Positions 1 to 4,051 of a DNA stretch of 5,322 nucleotides are shown here, piece by piece. Numbering within the stretch: position 1 is the stretch's first letter; each line of letters opens with the position of its first letter. The notes beneath the pieces are model-generated. The model was not told the DNA's origin. It ran no database searches and saw only the letters and a list, made by a program, of their open reading frames with translations. Where the stretch lies: positions 67,209-72,530 of the forward strand of contig NZ_KL585385.1 in the NCBI RefSeq assembly GCF_000721935.1, in the 5' to 3' direction. The position numbers were made by a program, and so were the translations under genes. The stretch comes from Streptomyces sp. NRRL WC-3549. GTDB taxonomy: Bacteria > Actinomycetota > Actinomycetes > Streptomycetales > Streptomycetaceae.

Positions 1-78
1 TGACTGGGGAGTCGTGGGGAGGGGCAGGGCGTCGAACCGGTGGGCACGGCGCGGACGGGCGTGCGGAGAGCGGCCTCT

Positions 79-90
79 GAGAGCGCTCTC
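79..90. promoter_or_regulatory. Candidate LacI-family operator palindrome
   Basis: GAGAGCGCTCTC is a perfect 12-bp palindrome centred on the CG step typical of LacI-family operators. Streptomyces sugar regulators such as CebR bind the closely related 14-mer TGGGAGCGCTCCCA. Here the left flank T fits that pattern, but the right flank G does not. It lies 279 bp before the sulfurtransferase start, so it may serve a gene to the left of the window instead. No regulator gene is in the window, so the identity of the binding protein is unknown. Confidence 0.4.
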
Positions 91-175
91 GGCGTGCGGT
101 GGCCGTCGCCGTCGAGGCCTGACACTACGCAGAACGCCCGTCCCGTCCAACCGGTGCGCCCGGAGGTAAACGGCT

Positions 176-223
176 GTGACCTGCGGTGATATGACGTCCC
201 GTCAATACCGTGGGAGCGCTTAA
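176..223 (+). CDS. Possible 15-residue leader peptide
   Basis: A GGAGG Shine-Dalgarno sequence at 162-166 is followed nine bases later by GTG at 176 and a short frame, VTCGDMTSRQYRGSA, closed by TAA at 221-223. The ribosome binding site is stronger than that of most genes in the window. The frame lies 145 bp before the sulfurtransferase start, where a leader peptide or attenuator would sit. It contains one cysteine codon, the third; actinobacterial sulfur-metabolism genes can be preceded by short cysteine-containing leaders, and the downstream enzyme handles sulfane sulfur. I do not recognise the peptide as a known leader, and a frame this short can occur by chance. The TGACG-TCC-CGTCA inverted repeat (192-204) lies inside it, and the stop codon touches the AAGGCGCCTT palindrome, so RNA structure could couple its translation to downstream expression. 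Confidence 0.25.
   Translation: MTCGDMTSRQYRGSA
211..220. promoter_or_regulatory. LacI-like operator half site
   Basis: TGGGAGCGCT matches the left ten bases of the Streptomyces LacI-type operator TGGGAGCGCTCCCA. The right arm is degenerate, with TAAG in place of CCCA. It lies about 130 bp downstream of the perfect palindrome at 79-90 and overlaps the end of the candidate leader peptide. A pair of sites would allow looping by a tetrameric repressor, but the imperfect arm keeps confidence low. Confidence 0.25.
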
Positions 224-250
224 GGCGCCTTTAAACCGGGCTTAACCCCG
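218..250. repeat. Three phased 11-bp TTAA-centred direct repeats
   Basis: GCTTAAGGCGC, CTTTAAACCGG and GCTTAACCCCG follow one another with an exact 11-bp period. They stand out as AT-rich islands in a very GC-rich region. A related element, GTTCAACCGTC, is at 259-269 but out of the 11-bp phase. One helical turn per repeat is the geometry used by OmpR/PhoB-type response regulators, including PhoP boxes in Streptomyces. Only the out-of-phase copy resembles a PhoP unit, so the binding factor is not identified. Confidence 0.3.
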
Positions 251-355
251 AAGCGGCCGTTCAACCGTCCGGTGCGAGGTGGGCTCGTCGACGGGCCGAG
301 ACGTACCGTGGGGCGCGCCGCACCCCCGACTGTCCGGCCGGGCGGGCGGCCGGCT

Positions 356-363
356 GGGGGAGA
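356..363 (+). promoter_or_regulatory. Ribosome binding site that sets the sulfurtransferase start
   Basis: GGGGGAGA ends five bases before ATG 369. The alternative upstream GTG at 279 has only GCGAG before it, so this site favours the shorter protein. Confidence 0.6.
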
Positions 364-368
364 CGCGC

Positions 369-1277
369 ATGTCCGAGGACGTGGGAGCGGCCCGGGACGC
401 CGCGACGGCCGACGCGGCCCGGGTGGCGGCACCGTCCGGTGAGGACGGAGGGCTGCCGGGCCCCCTTGTCGGGGCCGGGTGGCTCGCCGGCAGGCTGGGC
501 GCGGGGACGGTGGTCCTCGACGCCTCGGTCGGGGCGCACCGTGGGACGGGGTGGCGGATTCCCGGGGCGCGGCGCTTCGACATCGACGGGGCCCTGTCCG
601 ACGGCGACTCACCGCTGCCGCACACGATGCCCGGTCCGGAGCGGTTCACCGAGGAGATGCGTGCCCTGGGGGTCGACGACACGGACACCGTGGTCGTGTA
701 CGACACCGCGGGGATCTACTCCAGCGCCCGCGCCTGGTGGATGCTGCGGGCCATGGGCTTCGACCGCGCCGCGGTCCTCGACGGCGGCCTTCCCGCCTGG
801 GTGGCGGCGGGGTTTCCGGTGCGGGAGGGACGGACACCGGGGGACGACGCCCGGCGGCCCGGGAACTTCACGGCGCGCCCGCGTGACGGGCTGTTCGTCG
901 GGGCCGCCGAGGCCGAGGCGGCCCTGGCCGACCCGCGGGCCGCGGTTCTCGACGCCCGTACCCGGGAGCGGTTCGCCGGTACGGCGCCCGAGCCGCGTAC
1001 GGGGCTGCGGGGCGGCCATATGCCCGGGGCGGCGAACCTGCCGTTCGGGGATCTGCAGGAGGACGGGCACATGGTGCCGGCGGACCACCTACGCGCCGTC
1101 CTGGGGGAGGCGGCAGGGGGTCGGCGCCGGCTGGTGGTCAGCTGCGGGTCCGGGGTGACGGCGTGTGTGCTGGCGCTCGGGGCCGAACTGGCGGGATACC
1201 GCGACGTGTCGGTGTACGACGGCTCCTGGAGTGAGTGGGGCCTGCCGTCCGGACGGCCGGTGGTGGCGGGCCCGTAG
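369..1277 (+). CDS. sseA: 3-mercaptopyruvate sulfurtransferase (two-domain rhodanese)
   Basis: The 302-residue protein belongs to the two-domain rhodanese family and should transfer sulfane sulfur from 3-mercaptopyruvate to a thiol or cyanide acceptor, releasing pyruvate. It is probably cytoplasmic, as no signal peptide is visible. The inactive N-terminal rhodanese domain spans about residues 32-150 (VVLDAS at 48-53, VVVYD 108-112, ARAWWMLRAMG 120-130, AVLDGGLPAW 135-144). The catalytic domain spans about 175-297, with VLDAR at 193-197, ERF 200-202, PEPRTGLRGGHMPGAAN 207-223 and the active-site loop CGSGVTA at 259-265. Cys259 is the persulfide-forming residue. CG[S/T]GVTA is typical of mercaptopyruvate rather than thiosulfate sulfurtransferases, but the substrate is inferred. 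I chose ATG 369 because GGGGGAGA precedes it at 356-363; a GTG at 279 extends the frame but would add sequence without family resemblance. The first 30 residues are Ala/Gly/Asp-rich and longer than usual, so a later start is possible. Confidence 0.93.
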   Translation: MSEDVGAARDAATADAARVAAPSGEDGGLPGPLVGAGWLAGRLGAGTVVLDASVGAHRGTGWRIPGARRFDIDGALSDGDSPLPHTMPGPERFTEEMRALGVDDTDTVVVYDTAGIYSSARAWWMLRAMGFDRAAVLDGGLPAWVAAGFPVREGRTPGDDARRPGNFTARPRDGLFVGAAEAEAALADPRAAVLDARTRERFAGTAPEPRTGLRGGHMPGAANLPFGDLQEDGHMVPADHLRAVLGEAAGGRRRLVVSCGSGVTACVLALGAELAGYRDVSVYDGSWSEWGLPSGRPVVAGP

Positions 1278-1309
1278 GGCACCGCACGGGAGCCGGTGGG
1301 CCCGGTGGG

Positions 1310-1323
1310 CGGCGTCTTCGCCG
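1310..1323 (+). terminator. Weak hairpin after the sulfurtransferase gene
   Basis: CGGCG-TCTT-CGCCG forms a five-base-pair GC stem with a four-base loop, 32 bp after the sulfurtransferase stop codon. No T run follows, as is common for Streptomyces terminators, and in DNA this GC-rich a short stem can arise by chance. It sits directly after a 9-bp tandem duplication of CCGGTGGGC (1293-1310). Confidence 0.25.
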
Positions 1324-1353
1324 GTGCGGGTGAGTATCCGGCCGGTCCCGTCC

Positions 1354-1367
1354 GGGTACGCGTACCC
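1354..1367. promoter_or_regulatory. Perfect 14-bp palindrome in the promoter region of the membrane protein gene
   Basis: GGGTACGCGTACCC is a perfect inverted repeat, 68 bp upstream of the start of the small membrane protein gene. The motif TGAGTA at 1331-1336 precedes it, and TACTC at 1407-1411 follows as the complement of GAGTA. The TACGCG core could double as a -10-like element. The symmetry suggests binding of a dimeric regulator, but I cannot name one. Confidence 0.35.
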
Positions 1368-1435
1368 ATGGTGCGGCGAGGGCCCGGAGCCCAGGGTGGA
1401 GGGACGTACTCCGCAGCGCTGAGAGGCAGTCGCGC

Positions 1436-1792
1436 ATGTTCCCCGCCCTTCCCACGTCTTCGCCCGTGCGGCCTGCCGTCCCGCCCGCCCGGCGTGCCAG
1501 GACGTGGCACGTGGTGCTGGCGGCCCTGATCTGGTCCGTGACGCTCGCCGCCCTCGCCGTACTGGGCTTCCTCGTCCTGGTGGTGGCGGTCTGGAGTGCC
1601 GCCTCAGGGGAGTCCCCGGTGCCGTTCCTGCTGGGGGTGGCCGGCGCGGTCGTGGCGTGCGCCGTCCTGCTGAGCGGCCTGTACGCCGCACCCTTCCTGC
1701 GCCGGATGCCACCGGCGGGCCGGCTCGCCCTGATCGGTGCGCTGGTGGGCCCCTTCCCGGTGGCGGCGGTGGCGTACGTGCTCAACGGCTGA
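1436..1792 (+). CDS. Small membrane protein, three predicted helices, function unknown
   Basis: I do not recognise this 118-residue protein as a named family. It has a short proline- and arginine-rich N-terminus (residues 1-24, with RRAR at 19-22), then three hydrophobic stretches suitable for membrane helices: about 25-56, 63-86 and 96-116. The basic residues before the first helix and the RRMPPAGR loop at 89-96 suggest the N-terminus and second loop face the cytoplasm, by the positive-inside rule. The first stretch is long enough to be tilted or to hold a bent helix. ATG 1436 follows GAGAGG at 1421-1426, at a usable if slightly long spacing. Codon third positions are strongly G/C, which supports a real gene over the overlapping frames. 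It stands alone after the palindrome at 1354-1367 and converges on the phosphotransferase gene, so it probably has its own promoter. Confidence 0.8.
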   Translation: MFPALPTSSPVRPAVPPARRARTWHVVLAALIWSVTLAALAVLGFLVLVVAVWSAASGESPVPFLLGVAGAVVACAVLLSGLYAAPFLRRMPPAGRLALIGALVGPFPVAAVAYVLNG

Positions 1793-1809
1793 GCGCCGGA
1801 TCGGCTCAG
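1789..1809. terminator. Short hairpin spanning two convergent stop codons
   Basis: CTGAGC (1789-1794) and GCTCAG (1804-1809) can pair across a nine-base loop. The stem contains the TGA of the membrane protein gene and, on the other strand, the TGA of the phosphotransferase gene. A second, alternative stem is GGCTC (1803-1807) with GAGCC (1814-1818). Only 13 bp separate the two stops, so a bidirectional terminator would have to be here. Each stem is only five to six pairs and has no T tract, so the call is weak. Confidence 0.3.
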
Positions 1810-2492
1810 AGCGGAGCCAGGGCCGTGACCAGCGCGGCCGCCTCGTCCAGCAGTGCCTTCTCCCGCGCACTCAGCCGGGGGTCCGCCGTGCGGAGGGCGG
1901 CGGCGCGGGCGAGGGCTCCGGGCGGGACCCCGCCGTCCTCGGAGAGCAGGGCGAGCAGGGCCGCGAGCAGGTCCCGGACGCCTTCGGCGGCGGCGAACCC
2001 CGGGTCGAGCGCGGTCTGGGCCAGGATCAGCGAGGACATGGCCCGGTCCAGCGCGGGCGGCCCCTCCGCGGCGGTCGTCCAGTCGATGACCACGGCACCC
2101 TGCGGGGCCAGCACGACGTTCTCCGGGTGCAGGTCGCGGTGCAGGATGCGGTCCGCCGGGTCCTGGGAGATCCGCGGCGGGATCGCGTGCAACTCCCTCA
2201 GCAGCCGGGCCAGTACGACGGCGCCCTGGTCCTCGGTGACCGTGCCGGCCAGCAGCGCCTCGGCCAGGGTCGGACCGGGCAGCCGCTCGATCACCAGATC
2301 CGTCGGAAGAGGCTCCACGCCGCCCGGCGGCCCGATGCGGGGGACCGGGAACCCATGGGCCGAGAGGTACGACATCACGGCCAGTTCGGCGGCGGTGTCG
2401 GCCTCGTCGCGGTAGCGGCGCAGGACCCAGGAGTCGTCGAGTGCGTACACGTCGGCGGTGCGTCCTGAGCCCAGGAGGGGGCCTATGTGCAT
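1806..2492 (-). CDS. Aminoglycoside phosphotransferase / choline kinase-fold protein
   Basis: The 228-residue product has the core of the APH/choline kinase family, which moves the gamma phosphate of ATP to a small-molecule hydroxyl. Visible motifs are a glycine-rich loop LLGSGRTADVY at 6-16, the catalytic loop HRDLHPENVV at 118-127 with Asp120 and Asn125, and the metal-binding VIDW at 135-138 with Asp137. The strand after the glycine loop reads WVLRRYRD, with Arg25-Arg26 where many relatives have the ATP-contacting lysine. Glu36 is a candidate for the helix-C glutamate. The protein is shorter than typical APH enzymes (about 260-300 residues), with a reduced C-terminal helical lobe. ATG 2492 places the glycine loop near the N-terminus as usual; an in-frame start at 2597 would overlap the DUF2804 gene and adds unrelated sequence. 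The upstream site is weak (GGTAGG). The start lies 37 bp after the DUF2804 stop, so co-transcription is likely. The substrate is unknown, and nothing here shows antibiotic resistance. Confidence 0.85.
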   Translation of the reverse strand: MHIGPLLGSGRTADVYALDDSWVLRRYRDEADTAAELAVMSYLSAHGFPVPRIGPPGGVEPLPTDLVIERLPGPTLAEALLAGTVTEDQGAVVLARLLRELHAIPPRISQDPADRILHRDLHPENVVLAPQGAVVIDWTTAAEGPPALDRAMSSLILAQTALDPGFAAAEGVRDLLAALLALLSEDGGVPPGALARAAALRTADPRLSAREKALLDEAAALVTALAPL

Positions 2493-2529
2493 GGGGGGCA
2501 ACCTACCCGGGTCCGTGTACCGGGGGGAG

Positions 2530-3582
2530 TCACCAGCGCATGTGGACGTCCTCGGCCCAGCCCAGGAGGTGTTCGACGGCGATCTCGGTGCCGTCATCGG
2601 TGCGGACGCGGCCGTCGTAGTGGCCGAAGCACTGGTCGGTGCGGTTGGCGATCAGGCCGGCGTCCGTGTGGGCGGACCGGTTGTGGAACGGCGTGAACGT
2701 CAGGTCCACCTGGTCGGACGAGGGCGTACGGATGGTCCAGGGGGCCAGCAGGTCGGAGGTGGACCAGCGCCAGTCCAGCTCCTCACCGATCTTGGTGAGG
2801 CGGCCGTCCACGCAGAGGCCGTTCTCGGTGGAGCCGGTGCCGGCCGTCCAGCGCCCGCCGAACTGGAGGCCCACCGTGTGCCCGTCCGTACGGCCCGACG
2901 CGGCGCCCCAGTTCCAGTCGACCGTGCGCGGCCAGCGGCCGCGCCCGTGGTCCAGAACCGCCCACGCCGCCTCGTCACCGCCGAACTCCAGGATGTCGGC
3001 ATCGATCCTGACCCGCCCGGTGGCCGGGAGCGCGGTGTGCTTCGAGGTGTACTGGAAGCGCCGCTCGCTCCACGGCACCACGACGGACAGCGATTCGTGC
3101 CCCGTTGGCCGGGCGACCAGGAGGTCTGCCTCCAGCGGCAGCCGGCCCGGTGTCAGGCAGCGCGCACGCAACCGGGTCCCGGAGGCCTCGTCGCGGATCT
3201 CGACACGCACCTTGCCGCCGGACGGACGGGCGGGGCCGACCACCACGTCCTCGGTGCCGGGAGTACCGGCGACCGTGTCCGGGAGCCGCACACCGAGGCC
3301 GGCCGGGATGAGCGACGTGCGCTCGAACTCCCGCCCGTCCGGCCCGAATTCGAGCAGATAGATCGTGTTCAGCGCGAGGAAGTCGAGGTCGCTGACGGTC
3401 AGGGCCACCAGGTGGGTGGGTGTCGTCACGCACCAGTACTCCCACCGCTTGGTCCGGCCCCAGCCGCGCAGATTGGCGCGGTGCAGCGGTGTCCGGGACC
3501 AGCCGACCGCGGCCGGGTCCAGGGTGCCGTCGGGCAGGCAGAGATCGACCCGCTCGGTGATCTCGTGCTCGTGCGTCGCCAT
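2530..3582 (-). CDS. DUF2804 family protein
   Basis: The 350-residue protein matches my recollection of the DUF2804 family over its full length. Recognisable blocks are PLHRANLRGWGRTKRWEYW at 32-50, the DHGRGRWPRTVDWNWG block at 211-226, QCFGHYDGRV at 317-326 and the C-terminal GWAEDVHMRW at 341-350. The sequence is rich in beta-strand-like segments and aromatic residues, with conserved-looking Trp, His and Asp, suggesting a beta-sandwich or barrel that may bind a hydrophobic ligand; that structural idea is inference. There is no signal peptide or membrane segment, so it is probably cytoplasmic. No biochemical role is established as far as I know. ATG 3582 gives the expected family N-terminus but lacks a good Shine-Dalgarno; TATAGG (minus strand, 3596-3591) lies only eight bases upstream, so a leaderless or very short 5' end is possible. 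The phosphotransferase gene follows 37 bp downstream. A longer open frame on the plus strand (2458-3597) is its antisense shadow. Confidence 0.9.
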   Translation of the reverse strand: MATHEHEITERVDLCLPDGTLDPAAVGWSRTPLHRANLRGWGRTKRWEYWCVTTPTHLVALTVSDLDFLALNTIYLLEFGPDGREFERTSLIPAGLGVRLPDTVAGTPGTEDVVVGPARPSGGKVRVEIRDEASGTRLRARCLTPGRLPLEADLLVARPTGHESLSVVVPWSERRFQYTSKHTALPATGRVRIDADILEFGGDEAAWAVLDHGRGRWPRTVDWNWGAASGRTDGHTVGLQFGGRWTAGTGSTENGLCVDGRLTKIGEELDWRWSTSDLLAPWTIRTPSSDQVDLTFTPFHNRSAHTDAGLIANRTDQCFGHYDGRVRTDDGTEIAVEHLLGWAEDVHMRW

Positions 3583-3673
3583 GGGCGGAGCCTATAGCGG
3601 ACCTCAGACCTGGATGGGCGCGGGCTGGGGCGGTCACCGCGGGGTACGGCCGCGGTCCCGACCGGGTACCACC

Positions 3674-3950
3674 TCACGCGGAGCGGGCCCGGCCCCCGCG
3701 CCTGGTGGCGCACCGGACCCGCGCTGGACAGTACGGCCCCGCGCCGGGCGGGTACGGCCGCGCGCTGGACAGGTACCCGGGCGGGCAGGTACCCGGGCGG
3801 GCAGGTACCCGGGCCGGGCAGGTACGGCCCCGTGCCGGGCGGGTACGGCCCCGCGCCGGCCGAGGCGGGTGGCTCCGTGGTGCTCTCCGCCTCGTCGGCC
3901 GAGGGCCCCATAACGCGGCGGTAGGGGGCGGCCGGGATCTCCTGCGGCAC
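3674..3950 (-). pseudogene. Possible broken small Pro/Gly/Tyr-rich reading frame
   Basis: From GTG 3950 the minus strand reads a frame beginning VPQEIPAAPYRRVMGPS and passing into repeats of the type GAGPYPPG. By my count 28 of its first 30 codons end in G or C, with fewer at positions one and two, which is the Streptomyces coding pattern. In the tandem array it loses register: the repeats PYPPGAGPY resume one frame over and end at TGA 3674. The span is 277 bases, exactly one more than 92 codons, and the middle array unit (3804-3820) has one base more than its two 16-bp neighbours. Removing that base would give a 91-residue protein. Against a real gene: no ribosome binding site precedes GTG 3950, the ATG at 3911 has none nearby either, and GC-rich DNA can imitate codon bias. 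It could be a decayed gene, a frameshift sequencing error, or chance. Confidence 0.25.
3730..3862. repeat. Seven-unit GGTAC-headed tandem repeat array
   Basis: Seven adjacent units each begin with GGTAC (AGTAC in the first). Their lengths are 21, 21, 16, 16, 17, 21 and 21 bp: 3730-3750, 3751-3771, 3772-3787, 3788-3803, 3804-3820, 3821-3841 and 3842-3862. The two 16-bp units GGTACCCGGGCGGGCA are identical. The 17-bp unit differs by one inserted base. The outer 21-bp units are of the type GGTACGGCCCCGCGCCGGGC, with variation in the second and last. The arrangement is symmetric, with short units in the middle. The outer units preserve reading frame, the middle ones do not individually. The pattern points to slipped-strand expansion, and the GGTACC and CCCGGG palindromes inside the units could form hairpins. 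Confidence 0.85.
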
Positions 3951-3990
3951 GGGGGTGCGCGGCTACGTTTTCGGCAATTCCGCACTGCTC

Positions 3991-4013
3991 CGAGCCCCTG
4001 CCCCCGGGGCTCG
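3991..4013 (+). promoter_or_regulatory. Hairpin upstream of the protease gene
   Basis: CGAGCCCC (3991-3998) and GGGGCTCG (4006-4013) form a perfect eight-base-pair stem with a seven-base loop. It lies 38 bp before the protease start codon. If transcription starts upstream of it, it would be a 5' leader structure that could stabilise the mRNA or affect translation; otherwise it could be an operator. No T tract follows, so a terminator is less likely. Confidence 0.4.
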
Positions 4014-4016
4014 ACA

Positions 4017-4037
4017 CCCCTGAACGACCCCCTGAAC
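4017..4037. repeat. CCCCTGAAC direct repeat ahead of the protease gene
   Basis: CCCCTGAAC occurs at 4017-4025 and again at 4029-4037, a 12-bp period, ending just before the Shine-Dalgarno site. Two same-face direct repeats of this kind can bind a tandem dimer regulator, but a position so close to the ribosome binding site would suit RNA-level or roadblock control. No regulator is known to me for this sequence. Confidence 0.35.
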
Positions 4038-4039
4038 CC

Positions 4040-4045
4040 AAGGAG
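4040..4045 (+). promoter_or_regulatory. Ribosome binding site that sets the protease start
   Basis: AAGGAG lies six bases before GTG 4052. This favours GTG 4052 over the in-frame GTG at 4064, which would be 18 bases away and would remove the first four residues of the signal peptide. Confidence 0.8.
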
Positions 4046-4051
4046 AGTCAC

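Larger units (their letters stand above)
1..368. other. Upstream region without a long gene, ahead of the sulfurtransferase
   Basis: No reading frame here has both a plausible start with a ribosome binding site and recognisable protein content, apart from the short leader candidate at 176-223. The leftmost 78 bases show nothing I can assign; they could be the flank of a gene outside the window. The region is nevertheless structured. It contains a 12-bp perfect palindrome at 79-90, a TGACG-TCC-CGTCA inverted repeat at 192-204, a LacI-like half site at 211-220, a 10-bp palindrome AAGGCGCCTT at 222-231 and TTAA-centred repeats at 218-250. I could not find a convincing -35/-10 pair, so the transcription start is unknown. 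Such a long and ordered leader suggests regulated expression of the sulfurtransferase, possibly together with a gene to the left. That is inference. Confidence 0.6.
3583..4051. other. Intergenic region with tandem repeats between divergent genes
   Basis: The region separates the divergently oriented DUF2804 and protease genes and should hold both promoters. Close to the DUF2804 gene are a TATAGG element (minus strand, 3596-3591) and the inverted repeat GCGGT-C-ACCGC at 3630-3640. The middle is taken up by the GGTAC-headed array at 3730-3862 and a possible broken minus-strand frame at 3674-3950. Close to the protease gene are TACGTT at 3964-3969, which could be a -10 element but has no matching -35, a hairpin at 3991-4013 and a CCCCTGAAC direct repeat at 4017-4037. 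I see no RNA gene or mobile element. Confidence 0.6.

Noticed and set aside
259..269. PhoP box
   Set aside because: GTTCAACCGTC fits one PhoP unit well, but neighbouring 11-bp blocks do not repeat it, and a functional box needs at least two adjacent units.
279..368. N-terminal extension of the sulfurtransferase from GTG 279
   Set aside because: No good ribosome binding site precedes it and the added 30 residues resemble nothing in the family, whereas ATG 369 has GGGGGAGA at the right distance.
1293..1310. Tandem duplication CCGGTGGGC x2
   Set aside because: A single 9-bp duplication in GC-rich intergenic DNA is unremarkable and has no symmetry or context suggesting a site.
1504..2415. 303-residue open frame on the plus strand across the membrane protein and phosphotransferase genes
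   Set aside because: It crosses a convergent gene junction and yields a low-complexity Arg/Ser/Ala-rich product, typical of a shadow frame.
1806..2492. Aminoglycoside resistance gene
   Set aside because: The fold is shared by many kinases of small molecules. The protein is short, lacks similarity that I recognise to a named resistance enzyme, and is paired with a DUF2804 gene.
2458..3597. 379-residue open frame on the plus strand
   Set aside because: It is antisense to the DUF2804 gene, whose protein carries recognisable family blocks from end to end. The plus-strand product has none.
3730..3862. CRISPR array
   Set aside because: Units are 16-21 bp and directly adjacent with no unique spacers, and there are no cas genes.
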